Below are positions 27,369-36,013 of a stretch of 64,000 nt of DNA, one piece after another. The first letter of the stretch is position 1. Every line of letters starts with the position of its first letter. Origin of the DNA: Bacillota bacterium. GTDB taxonomy: Bacteria; Sysuimicrobiota; Sysuimicrobiia; Sysuimicrobiales; Segetimicrobiaceae. The stretch covers positions 1 through 64,000 of the forward strand of contig JAJPJJ010000119.1 in NCBI GenBank assembly GCA_021324295.1, given 5' to 3'. Below the pieces are notes generated by a model that searched no databases, was not told where the DNA came from, and saw only the letters and a list, made by a program, of their open reading frames with translations. The translations under genes were made by a program, and so were the position numbers.

Positions 27369-27390
27369 GGCCCCCCGCGCGCGGGGGGCC
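27369..27390. repeat. Perfect 22-bp GC palindrome
   Basis: A 22-bp self-complementary sequence (GGCCCCCCGCG and its complement) in the 243-bp space between divergent genes. It has no loop, so it could extrude as a cruciform or form a strong RNA stem. Its role is unknown. Confidence 0.7.
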
Positions 27391-27588
27391 TCTCCCGGGG
27401 GCAGGGACAACGCGGCCCCGGGCGGAATTCCCCGACCTGGACCCCCGCTCACCGGCGTCCGCCGCATCGCACCGGGCACATCATAGCACACGCGTGGCTC
27501 GCCATTTGAGCACCGTCGTCGATCGGTGCAGCCGCACAGCGTTCCGCAGCTCGTAGCTCGCGCTGCGGGAGTAGAGGGGCGACGTCCG

Positions 27589-28164
27589 ATGGTGGAGGAG
27601 CACACGACCGCCGAGCCCGGGCCGGGAGCCTGGGAGGCCCTCTGGCAGTGCCTGGACGGCCTCCAGGCGGACGCGCGGGCGCTGCGGCGCCTCTCCCAGC
27701 AGGAGCCGCTCCTGCAGGCGCGCCCGGACTATCCCCGCGCGCGCATCGGGCGCCCGCACACGGACGAGGTGCGGCAGGCGCTCAACGACGTGGTCCGCCG
27801 ACTCGGCGACGTGAGGCGGCTCCTGCCGGAGGTGTTCGCGGAGCTCCGGGAGTCCCCGGAGAGAGGGACCCCCGGTGGGCGGCCGGCCGGCCTTGCCGCC
27901 GACGAGTCTCCGCGGGCGATCGCCGCCCGGGTCGAGGCGCTCGTGCGGACCGCGACGAGCCTGGAGCAGGAGGCGTTCGAGCCGCTGCCGGCGCTGCCGC
28001 CGCACGCGCCGCCGTATCTCGCGGGCTCCGAGCCGCCCGGGCACGAGATGGCCGGGACGAAGGCGATCCTCCTGAGCCTCGGGATCGAGACGATCGTCTC
28101 CGCGCTGCGGAACGCGCTGCTCGGGATCGCGAACACCCGGGGCGGGCCGGCCGGGGCGCCCTGA
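27589..28164 (+). CDS. Hypothetical protein, helical, Ala/Leu/Arg-rich
   Basis: A 191-residue protein I do not recognise. The first 140 residues are charged and predicted mostly helical (for example LDGLQADARALRRLSQQE and VRQALNDVVRRLGDVRRLL), then a proline-rich linker (PALPPHAPPYL) precedes a short hydrophobic C-terminal helix (AILLSLGIETIVSALRNALLG). This shape suggests a peripheral or single-pass membrane-associated protein. ATG 27589 is chosen because codon use becomes regular there; an earlier in-frame ATG at 27526 is less likely. Convergent with the DUF1501 gene, 10 bp apart. Confidence 0.6.
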   Translation: MVEEHTTAEPGPGAWEALWQCLDGLQADARALRRLSQQEPLLQARPDYPRARIGRPHTDEVRQALNDVVRRLGDVRRLLPEVFAELRESPERGTPGGRPAGLAADESPRAIAARVEALVRTATSLEQEAFEPLPALPPHAPPYLAGSEPPGHEMAGTKAILLSLGIETIVSALRNALLGIANTRGGPAGAP

Positions 28165-28174
28165 GCGCGCCGCC

Positions 28175-29467
28175 TCACCCGCCGGATGCCGGCGCGCCCG
28201 CCCGCGGCCTGAGCACGTCCAGCGCCGGGAAGCGACCGCCGAGGATCGCGTCGCTGCGGACGCCCATCCACTGCTCGAGCACCGTCGCGTAGACGCTGCG
28301 GAAGTCGGTCGCGTAGCGCAGGTCCCCCTGGTCGAGGTCCGACAGGCTGGGGTGCGCGCCGTGGACCCCGGGAACCACCGCCCCACCGATCAGCAGCATC
28401 GGGGCCGCGGTGCCGTGGTCGGTCCCGCCCGACGCGTTCTCCGCGACGCGCCGGCCGAACTCGGAGAACGTCATCACGAGCACCTTCTCCGCGAGGCCCC
28501 GCTGCGTGAGGTCGGCGAGGAAGGCGCCGAGGCCGCCGCCGAGCGCCTCGAGGAGCCGATCGTGGCGGCCCGCCTGCGTGGCATGCGTATCGAAGCCGCC
28601 CAGGCTCACGTAGTAGACGCGCGTGGGAGCGCCCGCCGCGATCAGCTCCGCGACGACCCGGAGCTTCTGGGCGAAGGGATCGGCCGGATACGCGGCCCCG
28701 CGCGCCTCGCCGAGGCGCCCGGTGATGCGCCGCATCTCGGAGGCGGCCACGAGCGCGTTCATCTCGGTGTGGGTCAGGAAGTCGACGACCGGCTCGCCGC
28801 CCGCCACCGGCTGGACCACCTGGCGGAACGCCTCGACCTCCTCGGGGCCCGCGCCCGGGATCGGGTGGAACCCGAAGCGGGCCGGGTTGTCCATCGCGAC
28901 GACCCGCCCGGAGGTCCCCTGCATCGCGAGCGGCATCTGCGCCGAGAGCGTCAGCCCGGCGAGCTGGCCGCAGTCCGGACACTCGCTGTCGAAGAGACGG
29001 CCGAGCCATCCGGTCCGGGGCCCGGTGCCCGCCGGGTCGGCGGTCTCCCAGATCTCCATCGACCGGAAGTGGCTGCGGTTGGGGTTCGGGTAGCCGACGC
29101 CCTGGACGATCGCGACCCGGCCGCCGTCGTACAGCTCCTTGAGCGGACGCAGCGCGGGGTGCAACCCCACCTCGTCCGTGAGCCGGAGCAGCTTGGCGGC
29201 CGGCACGGCGAGGCGGGGCCGGGCGCGGTAGTACTCGTCGTGCGCGTAGGGAACGACGGTGTTGAGACCGTCGTTGCCCCCGCCGAGCTGCACCACGACG
29301 AGCGTCGGCCACTCCGGCCGGCCGGCGGCCGACGCGGTCAGCGGGTGGTCCCAGGGATTGGTGATCGCCAGGGCCGTGCGCGTGAGGAACATCGGCGCGG
29401 TCGCGCCCGCGGCGACGATCGTCAACCCCTTCCCCAGGAACTCCCGGCGCGTCATCATGCTCCGCAT
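28175..29467 (-). CDS. DUF1501 domain protein, Tat-exported
   Basis: A 430-residue protein with a twin-arginine signal (TRREFLGKG plus hydrophobic segment) and DUF1501 features: LVVVQLGGGNDGLNTVVPY, FTEFGRR-like MTFSEFGRRVAENASGGTDHG, and LLIGGAVVPG. The fold is related to sulfatases and alkaline phosphatases. It sits 13 bp downstream of the DUF1800 gene, the common pairing in many bacteria, where both are thought to act in the cell envelope. Biochemical function is unknown. Confidence 0.9.
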   Translation of the reverse strand: MRSMMTRREFLGKGLTIVAAGATAPMFLTRTALAITNPWDHPLTASAAGRPEWPTLVVVQLGGGNDGLNTVVPYAHDEYYRARPRLAVPAAKLLRLTDEVGLHPALRPLKELYDGGRVAIVQGVGYPNPNRSHFRSMEIWETADPAGTGPRTGWLGRLFDSECPDCGQLAGLTLSAQMPLAMQGTSGRVVAMDNPARFGFHPIPGAGPEEVEAFRQVVQPVAGGEPVVDFLTHTEMNALVAASEMRRITGRLGEARGAAYPADPFAQKLRVVAELIAAGAPTRVYYVSLGGFDTHATQAGRHDRLLEALGGGLGAFLADLTQRGLAEKVLVMTFSEFGRRVAENASGGTDHGTAAPMLLIGGAVVPGVHGAHPSLSDLDQGDLRYATDFRSVYATVLEQWMGVRSDAILGGRFPALDVLRPRAGAPASGG

Positions 29468-29480
29468 CGCGACGCCCTCC

Positions 29481-30890
29481 TTAGGCGACCTGGTATTCGG
29501 GCATGCTCATCACGAGGTGGAGCGCCTCCGGGATCGGCCGCCCCGACGTCACCCGGCGGAGCGCCGCGCTGCGCGACGGGGCGAGCGGGCGCCCGATCAG
29601 GTGGGCGGTGATCGCGTCGACGGACGAGAACGATGCGAGCTGCGGCGCGCCCAGCCTGCCGGCGATGAGCGCCGCCGCGGTATCGGCCCGGGCGAACACG
29701 GTCCCGGCGGTCATCCAGGCCGGGCCGCCGTGCCACCCCGCGACCGTCGGGGGGAAGAACAGCCGCTGGCCCATCACGGCCAGCGCGCCCGAGAGCCGGG
29801 TCCAGTCCGGGTCGGCGATCCCGAGGTGCCGGACGGCGCCGACCACGAACTCGACCGGGCTCTTCACCTGCGCGTGGATGACCTCGGGCCGGTAGAACGC
29901 CCGCGACCGGAACAGCGCGCGCAAGGCCGGCGCGAGCGCGTACCCGCCGGCCGCGATCTCGCGGGCCAGGGCCTCGACGAGCGCCGGGTCCGGCTGCGGC
30001 GCGACGAAGAATCGCGCGAGCTTCCCGGCGATCCACCGCGGCGTCTCCGGCCGGGAGAGGATGATCCGCAGCACGTCGGTCCCGTCCCACGGGCCGGTCT
30101 CGCCGAGGAAGGTCTTCTCGCCAGCGTCGTGCATCCCCGGCGTGAACGCGAACGTCCGCCGGCCTTCGTACGTGCGGGGGTCGCGCAGCGTCCACCCGGT
30201 CCAGGCACGCGCCGACTCCTTCACATCGGCCTCGGTGTACTGCCCGATCCCCATCGTGAACAGCTCCATCAGCTCGCGGGCCCAGTTCTCGTTGGGGTGC
30301 CCCTTGCGGTTCTCGTCGTTGTTGAGGTAGCGCAGCATCGCCGGATCCCGGGCCACCCCGTCGAGCAGCTGCGCGAAGTTGCCCGCGGCGTGGCGCCGGA
30401 ACAGCTGGTTCTGGTTGTACATCGCGACGACGTCGTGGACGTCGCCGAACGAGCTGGTGAAATGGCCGTGCCAGAACAGCACGAGCTTCTCCTGCAGCGG
30501 CGCCGGCGAGCGGGCCATGCGGTCGAGCCACCAGGCCGTGAGCGCCGGCACCGCCCGGGCGTGGGCGCGCTGCGCCTCCTGGAACAGCGCCCGGAGCTCC
30601 GGGTGGTCCTTGAGGGCGACCCTCGGCCCGCCGCCGCGCAGCGCGTCCGCCGCGGAGGCGAGCCGGGCCTCCGCGGCCCGCACCTCCTCGAACGCGGCGG
30701 GCGGCCCGGGCTCGGGGGGGAAGCGGAAGAGCGCGTCGACGGCGCGGTCCGGTCCGGCCGCCACGGCCTCCGCGACCTCCCGCGGCAGCGGGCCGAAGCC
30801 GGCGCGGCGCAGCAGGTGGGCGGCCTTCGTCTCGTCCCACGGATCGTGCGAGGATGGAACAAACGGCTCGAGCCCGCCCGGCATCGTCAC
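29481..30890 (-). CDS. DUF1800 domain protein
   Basis: A 469-residue DUF1800 protein. Hallmarks: AAHLLRRAGFGPLP at the N-terminus, WWLDRMARSPAPLQEKLVLFWHGHF in the middle, NENWARELMELFTMGIGQY, the tryptophan-rich SARAWTGWTL, and VAGWHGGPAWM near the C-terminus. It is upstream of and co-transcribed with the DUF1501 gene. The pair is widespread in soil bacteria; its role is unknown, though an envelope function is assumed from the Tat signal of the partner. No signal peptide is obvious here. Confidence 0.9.
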   Translation of the reverse strand: MTMPGGLEPFVPSSHDPWDETKAAHLLRRAGFGPLPREVAEAVAAGPDRAVDALFRFPPEPGPPAAFEEVRAAEARLASAADALRGGGPRVALKDHPELRALFQEAQRAHARAVPALTAWWLDRMARSPAPLQEKLVLFWHGHFTSSFGDVHDVVAMYNQNQLFRRHAAGNFAQLLDGVARDPAMLRYLNNDENRKGHPNENWARELMELFTMGIGQYTEADVKESARAWTGWTLRDPRTYEGRRTFAFTPGMHDAGEKTFLGETGPWDGTDVLRIILSRPETPRWIAGKLARFFVAPQPDPALVEALAREIAAGGYALAPALRALFRSRAFYRPEVIHAQVKSPVEFVVGAVRHLGIADPDWTRLSGALAVMGQRLFFPPTVAGWHGGPAWMTAGTVFARADTAAALIAGRLGAPQLASFSSVDAITAHLIGRPLAPSRSAALRRVTSGRPIPEALHLVMSMPEYQVA

Positions 30891-30969
30891 CCCCCCAGTC
30901 GCCCCCGCCCGCGCGGCGGGCAGCGTGTCCGTCGGCTCGTAAGCGCCCGAGGGGAGCGCGGAGTTCCCG

Positions 30970-31956
30970 CTACCGCGTGGTGGCCCGGGCCAGGGGGACG
31001 GCCGGGCCCCTCCGGCGCGGGAGCGGGGAGGCGGCCCGGCCGTCGTAGCGTAGCCGCTGGGCGGCGCGGCGCAGGCGGGCGTCGGTGACCTCGTAGTAGA
31101 CCTGCGTCGTGGTCGGGCTCTCGTGCCCGAGCAGGCGCTGCGCCTCCTCGATCCCCACCCCGAGGGTGGCCATCTGCTGCCCGGCCGTGTGCCGCAGGTG
31201 GTGGAACGCGATCCCCTCGGGGATCGGCACCGCGGCGCGCGCGGCGTAGCGCTTGAAGATCCGCTCGACGCTCGCGTAGTGCAGCCGCGCGCGCCGCCGC
31301 TGGAAGGGCAGGCGGAAGAAGAGCGCGGTCGTCGGCACCGCCGGCCGCACCCTCAGCCAGTCCCGGAGCGCCAGGCGGGCGTCCTCGGTCAGCGGCAGCA
31401 CCTGCTCCTTGCCGCCCTTGCGCCAGACGACGATCGCCGCGCGCGCCGGGTCGGCCAGGTCGACCAGCCGCTCGATGTCCAGCCGGATCACCTCGCTGAC
31501 CCGCAGCCCCATGAGGCCGAGCTCCGCCATCGCCCGGTCGCGCAGCACGCGCGGCGCGGACCCGCGGAACGCCGCGCGGAACCGCGCGACTTGGTCCTCG
31601 GTCCACCAGCGGTGCACGCGCCGCCGGCGGCGCGGGGGGCGGAGGTCCTGGGCGATCGAGAACGGCCGCCCCTGCTTCCGTCGGAGCCAGCCGTAGAACT
31701 GCCGGAGCGCCGTGATGCGGCGGGCCCGGGTGGCGACCGACAGGCCCGCCTCGGTCATCGCGCGGGCGAACCGAACGAGGTCCTCGGACGTCGCCTCGGC
31801 GAGCCGCCCCGCGACGTGCTCCGCGAAGTCGCCCACGTCGCGGACGTAGGCCAGGCGCGTGTTCAGGGCGCGGCCCTCTCCTTCGAGGTCCGTCCACCAC
31901 TCGAGGAGCAACGGGTGCGTCGATGGAACGGGCGATCGCGGGCGGCGCAACGGCAT
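30970..31956 (-). CDS. Tyrosine recombinase (XerC/XerD-like)
   Basis: A 328-residue integrase. The N-terminal SAM-like core-binding domain (residues about 10-95) is followed by a catalytic domain with Arg in LMGLRVSEVIRLD, Lys in WRKGGKEQ, HHLRHTAGQQM (H-x-x-R), LLGHES (His) and the nucleophile in TQVYYEVTD. All catalytic residues are present. ATG 31956 follows GGAGG with good spacing and is preferred over an upstream ATG at 32004. It could be the housekeeping dimer-resolution recombinase or a mobile-element integrase; no flanking att repeats were found. Confidence 0.87.
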   Translation of the reverse strand: MPLRRPRSPVPSTHPLLLEWWTDLEGEGRALNTRLAYVRDVGDFAEHVAGRLAEATSEDLVRFARAMTEAGLSVATRARRITALRQFYGWLRRKQGRPFSIAQDLRPPRRRRRVHRWWTEDQVARFRAAFRGSAPRVLRDRAMAELGLMGLRVSEVIRLDIERLVDLADPARAAIVVWRKGGKEQVLPLTEDARLALRDWLRVRPAVPTTALFFRLPFQRRRARLHYASVERIFKRYAARAAVPIPEGIAFHHLRHTAGQQMATLGVGIEEAQRLLGHESPTTTQVYYEVTDARLRRAAQRLRYDGRAASPLPRRRGPAVPLARATTR

Positions 31957-32151
31957 TCCGATCCTCCGACGTCGGGCCGATCCGTGGGGCGACTGCGCCG
32001 GCAACCGTGGCCTGTGCTCCAGGGGTTCGCAGCGCGCGCGCGGTTCTCCTCCGGCCCCGAGGCCCGGGCGGCTTGCCCGCCGGCGCGCAGGGTGCTATGA
32101 GAGAAGCGGGCGGGCCGTGGCCCGCGAGCGCGATCGACAGGAGGTCGGGCG

Positions 32152-32391
32152 ATGCTCAGGTGCTCCCAGTGCGGCAAGGAGTACACCCCGGGCGCGGCCG
32201 GGTGGTACGCGCGGCTCGAGGGCCTCGGGCCCGCAGGCCGCGTCGAGGCCCCGCTGCGGCGCACGCTGCTGTGCGCGGAGGACTTCAGGAAGCTGCCGCC
32301 GAGACGGCGGATGATCTGGCACGAGTTCACCGGCCGGTCGCACGGGCCGACCCGCGAGAAGCGGCCGGGCCACCTGGGCGAGGCCGGCTAG
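32152..32391 (+). CDS. Small Cys-containing (zinc-ribbon-like) hypothetical protein
   Basis: A 79-residue basic protein starting MLRCSQCGKEYTPG, a CxxCG knuckle, with a third Cys in LLCAEDF; a fourth ligand might be a His in the C-terminal half (IWHEFTGRSHG). AGGAGG 8 nt upstream of the ATG is a strong ribosome-binding site. It looks like a zinc-ribbon protein of unknown role. It lies alone between the recombinase and a convergent transaminase gene. Confidence 0.65.
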   Translation: MLRCSQCGKEYTPGAAGWYARLEGLGPAGRVEAPLRRTLLCAEDFRKLPPRRRMIWHEFTGRSHGPTREKRPGHLGEAG

Positions 32392-32420
32392 CCGGGGCCG
32401 GCGCCACCGCGCCGGCGCGG

Positions 32421-33776
32421 TTACGCCGCCGCGGCCCCGATCGCGGCGCGGAGGATGTCGACGATGCGGTCGAGCGTGTCCTCCGGCGTCACGAGAGGCG
32501 GGGCGAGGCAGATCGTGTCCCCGATCGGCGGATCGACGGAGCCGGCGCGCAGCCGGGGCAGCAGGCCGCGCGAGATCGCCTCCCGCACGACGCGCGGGCC
32601 GAGGCCCACCGCCGGCTGCTTGGTCGCCCGGTCCGTGACCAGCTCGACCGCGCACATCATCCCGAGGCCCCGCACGTCCCCGACGGCCGGCAGGTCCCGC
32701 AGGGTCTCGAGCCCGGCCAGCAGGCGCCGGCCCATCACGGCGGCGAGTTCCACGAGCCCCTCGCGCTCGATGATCTCCACGTTCCGGAGGCCCACCGCGC
32801 AGCAGACGGGGTGGCCCGAGTAGGTGGCCGCGTGCATGTACTTCTTGTCCGGCGGCGCCTCCAGGAGCGCGGCGTGGACCCGCTGCGAGAGGAGGATGCC
32901 CCCGAGCGGCTGGTACGCGCTCGTGACGCCCTTCGCGAACGAGACGATGTCCGGCTCGACCCCCCAGTGGCCCAGGGCGAACCACCGTCCGGTGCGGCCG
33001 AAGCCGGTGATGACCTCGTCGGCGATGAAGAGGACGTCGTAGCGGGTGCAGATCTCGCGCACCCGCGGGAAGTACGTGTCGGGCGGCACGATCACGCCGC
33101 CCGCGCCCATCACCGGCTCGGCGATGAACGCCGCGACGGTCTCGGGGCCTTCCCGCTGGATCGCCTGTTCGAGCGCGTCCGCGGCCTCCACGCCCGGGTC
33201 GCCCGCGCCGGGCCAGCGGTAGGGGTAGGGGGGCGGGATCTGGATGAACTGCGGGACGAGCGGCCCGAACATCCGGTGGTAGGCGGCCTTGCCGGTGGCG
33301 CTCATCGCCGCCATCGTCACGCCGTGGTAGGCGTGGACGCGCGAGATGATCTTGACCTTGTCCGGCTTGCCGCGGACCTTCCAGTAGTAGCGGGCCGTCT
33401 TGAACGCCGACTCGTTGGACTCCGCTCCGCCGGTGGTGAAGTAGACGCCGGAGCTGCTGGGGTAGGCCAGCCCGACGAGCTTCTCCGCCAGGCGGATCGA
33501 CGGGATGTTGGTCATCCCGGCGTAGTTGGAGGCGAACGCGAGGCGGCGCATCTGCTCGGCCGCGGCCTCGGCCAGCTCCGCGCGGCCGTGCCCGGCGTTG
33601 ACGTTCCACAGGCCGGCGAGGCCGTCGATGTACTCACGCCCGTCCGCGTCCGCGAGCATCGCCCCGCGGCCCTCGACGATGAGCAGCGGCCGCTCGTGGT
33701 CCTGCGGGTGGTGCAGCGGGTGGATCAGGTGTTGCTGGTCCTCGCGCAGCAGCTCCGCGATCTCCGTCACGCTCAT
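32421..33776 (-). CDS. Class III (omega) aminotransferase
   Basis: A 451-residue PLP enzyme. YFTTGGAESNESAFKTAR is the phosphate-binding region, ADEVITGFGRTGRWFA holds the Asp that contacts the pyridine nitrogen, and SFAKGVTSAYQPLGG contains the Schiff-base Lys. The early HHPQDH segment is common in omega-amino acid:pyruvate or putrescine-type transaminases. Substrate cannot be decided. The ATG at 33776 is crowded by GGAGGG; a GTG two codons later has better spacing and may be the true start. Divergent from the sulfite reductase operon. Confidence 0.88.
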   Translation of the reverse strand: MSVTEIAELLREDQQHLIHPLHHPQDHERPLLIVEGRGAMLADADGREYIDGLAGLWNVNAGHGRAELAEAAAEQMRRLAFASNYAGMTNIPSIRLAEKLVGLAYPSSSGVYFTTGGAESNESAFKTARYYWKVRGKPDKVKIISRVHAYHGVTMAAMSATGKAAYHRMFGPLVPQFIQIPPPYPYRWPGAGDPGVEAADALEQAIQREGPETVAAFIAEPVMGAGGVIVPPDTYFPRVREICTRYDVLFIADEVITGFGRTGRWFALGHWGVEPDIVSFAKGVTSAYQPLGGILLSQRVHAALLEAPPDKKYMHAATYSGHPVCCAVGLRNVEIIEREGLVELAAVMGRRLLAGLETLRDLPAVGDVRGLGMMCAVELVTDRATKQPAVGLGPRVVREAISRGLLPRLRAGSVDPPIGDTICLAPPLVTPEDTLDRIVDILRAAIGAAAA

Positions 33777-33902
33777 CCCTCCACCGCCCCGCGTCCGGCC
33801 GCGGGGCCGCTCACTTCTTCTGCGCGGCCGCGGATCTCCCTGTCGCGCGCCGCGCGGTCGGTGCGCGCGCTCGGCGCCAGGCGCCGAGGGTCACGCGAAT
33901 GC

Positions 33903-33931
33903 TTGACAACCGGGCCGGCGTTCCGTACAGT
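33903..33931 (+). promoter_or_regulatory. Promoter of the sulfite reductase operon
   Basis: TTGACA at 33903-33908, 17-bp spacer, TACAGT at 33926-33931. The predicted +1 near 33938 lies about 4 nt upstream of a short ORF (ATG 33942) and about 230 nt upstream of nirA, so the operon has a long leader headed by an almost leaderless upstream ORF. Confidence 0.7.
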
Positions 33932-33941
33932 CAGCGGTAAG

Positions 33942-34025
33942 ATGCTGGTGACCGCGCCCGATCCTCGCGTGCAGTGCATCTGTCCCGGGCGGAGGCGGCC
34001 GCTGCCTGCGCCCGGCCCCGCGTAG
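33942..34025 (+). CDS. Putative 27-aa upstream ORF with Cys codons (leader peptide)
   Basis: ATG 33942 to TAG 34023-34025 encodes 27 residues with the sequence VQCICPG in its middle and a Pro/Arg/Ala-rich tail. Its start is 3-4 nt after the predicted transcription start, so it would be translated as a leaderless ORF. Mycobacteria are known to use leaderless Cys-rich short ORFs as cysteine-responsive attenuators ahead of sulfur genes. Here two Cys codons separated by one Ile would sense Cys-tRNA less strongly than consecutive Cys codons. A strong hairpin lies between it and nirA. The assignment is inference from position and composition. Confidence 0.5.
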   Translation: MLVTAPDPRVQCICPGRRRPLPAPGPA

Positions 34026-34115
34026 GCGTCCCAGGCTTCCTCCGCAGACCCCACCGTTGCCCGAGTTGAATACGGAGCCGCCGCGCGCGGGCGCCGACCC
34101 CGCGCGGCGAGCACC

Positions 34116-34150
34116 GCCGTGCTCCGCGGCCGTCCCGCGGGGAGCACGGC
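34116..34150 (+). promoter_or_regulatory. Leader hairpin upstream of nirA (possible attenuator)
   Basis: GCCGTGCTCC at 34116-34125 pairs perfectly with GGAGCACGGC at 34141-34150, and the loop can extend the stem through CCGCGG elements. The hairpin ends 10 nt before the GGAGGA ribosome-binding site of nirA. A further GC-rich stem can form around 34080-34107. No T-run follows, so it may act on translation, or as part of a Rho-type or intrinsic attenuator. Confidence 0.5.
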
Positions 34151-34169
34151 CGCAACCGCCGGAGGAGCG

Positions 34170-35816
34170 ATGGACGCGCCGGTCAAGGAGACGAAGGCCC
34201 AGCGGGTGGAGCGCCTCAAGCGCGAGCGCAACCCCTGGGAGATGCTGCCGGACCTGTTGCGCTACGCGCGCGAGGGGCTCGCCGCGATCCCCGCCGACGA
34301 CCTCAACCTCCGCTTCCGCTGGTGGGGCCTGTACACGCAGGGGGACGGCCGGGGCGCGCTCGGCGGCGCCGCGCCGTACTTCATGGTGCGCATCCGGATC
34401 CCCAACGGGTTCCTGCTCTCGCACCAGCTCCGCACGATCGCCGACCAGGCCGACCGGCACGGCCGCGGGTTCGGCGACATCACGGTGCGCCAGAACATCC
34501 AGCTGCACTGGATCCGAATCGAGGACGTCCCGGACCTGTTCCTGAGCCTGTTCCGCGCCGGGCTCACCACGGTGGGCGCCTGCGGCGACGACACCCGGAA
34601 CCTCGTGGGCTGCCCCCTCGCCGGCGTGGACGCCGCCGAGGTCTGTGACGCCTCGCCGGTCCTGCTGCAGGCGAACCGGATGCTCGAAGGGAACCCGGCG
34701 TTCTACAACCTGCCGCGCAAGTACAAGATCGGCGTCACCGGGTGCCGGCTGTGGTGCTCCCACCCGGAGATCAACGACGTCGGGCTGACCGCGCTCCGGC
34801 GGCCGGCCGACGGCGCGCTCGGGTTCAGCCTGCGCGTGGGCGGCGGCCTCTCGACGCACCCGCACTTCGGCGTCCGCCTGCCGGCGTTCGTGCCCTGGCA
34901 CCGGGCGCTCGCCGTGATCCGGGGCGTCACCGAGATCTTCCGCGACAGCGAGGTGCTGCGCGAGAGCCGGGAGAAGGCGCGGTTGAAGTTCCTGTTCCTC
35001 CAACACGGATGGACCGCGGAGACGTTCCTCGCGGCGCTGGAGCGCCGGCTCGGCTTCGAGCTCGACCCCGATGTGCCGGAGGAGCCTCCGCGCAGCACGT
35101 ACCGCGACCACGTCGGCGTCCATCCGCAGAAGCAGGCGGGGCTCTGCTACGCCGGCTTCGCGGTGCTGCGCGGGCGCCTCACCGCCGCCGAGATGCGCGC
35201 CGTCGCGGACCTCGCGGACCGGTACGGCGACGGGACGGTCCGCACGACCAACATGCAGAACATCGTCGTGCTCAACGTCCCGGCCGCGCGGGCCGACGGG
35301 CTCCGGCGCGAGGCCGCGGACGCGGGCCTGCGGCTCGAGGGCTCGCCGTTCTGGCGGGGGACGATCGCGTGCACCGGCACGGAGTTCTGCAAGCTCGCCG
35401 TCGCGGAGACCAAGGGGTTCGCCCGGTGGCTCGTGGAGGCGCTGGAGGCGCGCGTGCCCGAGATGGACACGAACCTCAAGCTGCACGTCACCGGCTGCCC
35501 GAACGACTGCGGCCAGCACTGGATCGCCGACATCGGCCTCCAGGGCGCGAAGGCCAAGGTCGGCGGCCAGATGGTCGACGCCTACGACGTCTTCCTCGGC
35601 GGCGGGGCGGGGGCGCACCAGCGGTTCGCGCGCCGCGTGGGCGTCCGCGTGCCGGCCGCCGACGTTCCCGACGCGCTGGCCCGCCTGCTGCGCGCGTACA
35701 TGCGGGCGCGCCTCGAGGGGGAGGGCTTCCTCGACTTCTGCCGGCGGCACAGCGACGCGGAGTTGCGCGCGGCGCTGCTCGGCCACCCCGCGCCGGCGGC
35801 GGGAGGGGCCGGATGA
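34170..35816 (+). CDS. nirA: Ferredoxin-type sulfite (or nitrite) reductase, siroheme/4Fe-4S
   Basis: A 548-residue siroheme reductase with duplicated ferrite-reductase domains. The siroheme/[4Fe-4S] ligands are visible as CTGTEFCKLA and, further on, GCPNDCGQHWIADIG. Siroheme-binding regions include HGRGFGDITVRQNIQLHWI and YKIGVTGCRLWCSHPE. It reduces sulfite to sulfide or nitrite to ammonia with six electrons. The downstream siroheme genes and the Cys-containing leader favour assimilatory sulfite reduction; actinobacterial proteins of this type, though named NirA or SirA, are sulfite reductases. GGAGGA lies 5 nt upstream of the ATG. Confidence 0.9.
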   Translation: MDAPVKETKAQRVERLKRERNPWEMLPDLLRYAREGLAAIPADDLNLRFRWWGLYTQGDGRGALGGAAPYFMVRIRIPNGFLLSHQLRTIADQADRHGRGFGDITVRQNIQLHWIRIEDVPDLFLSLFRAGLTTVGACGDDTRNLVGCPLAGVDAAEVCDASPVLLQANRMLEGNPAFYNLPRKYKIGVTGCRLWCSHPEINDVGLTALRRPADGALGFSLRVGGGLSTHPHFGVRLPAFVPWHRALAVIRGVTEIFRDSEVLRESREKARLKFLFLQHGWTAETFLAALERRLGFELDPDVPEEPPRSTYRDHVGVHPQKQAGLCYAGFAVLRGRLTAAEMRAVADLADRYGDGTVRTTNMQNIVVLNVPAARADGLRREAADAGLRLEGSPFWRGTIACTGTEFCKLAVAETKGFARWLVEALEARVPEMDTNLKLHVTGCPNDCGQHWIADIGLQGAKAKVGGQMVDAYDVFLGGGAGAHQRFARRVGVRVPAADVPDALARLLRAYMRARLEGEGFLDFCRRHSDAELRAALLGHPAPAAGGAG

Positions 35817-36013
35817 GCCGCGTGATCCGCCTCGACGACGTGGAGGCCACGCTGCTCTTCCCCGGCGGCATCGCGGTGGAGCTGAGCCTCGCCGGCAAGA
35901 GCCTCGACCTGCGCGCGCGGGTGCGGGAGCGCGCCGCGCTGCTGCGGGTCGGCACGGACGCGGATTTGCAGGTCACCGTGGACATCGTCGAGCGCCGCGA
36001 GGCCGAGGAGTGA
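35813..36013 (+). CDS. Small protein of the sulfite reductase operon (66 aa)
   Basis: A 66-residue protein with alternating hydrophobic and charged residues suggestive of a compact beta-rich fold (for example ATLLFPGGIAVELSLAGKSLD and LQVTVDIVE). It has no Cys and no transmembrane segment. I do not recognise it. Its ATG overlaps the nirA stop (ATGA) and its stop overlaps the next start (GTGA), so it is translationally locked between the reductase and siroheme genes. A role in reductase assembly, cofactor delivery or electron transfer is inferred only from position. Confidence 0.75.
   Translation: MSRVIRLDDVEATLLFPGGIAVELSLAGKSLDLRARVRERAALLRVGTDADLQVTVDIVERREAEE

Noticed and set aside
30970-31956. 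Genomic island driven by the Xer-type recombinase
   Set aside because: No flanking direct repeats, tRNA or GC shift were found around it; a housekeeping Xer function is as likely.
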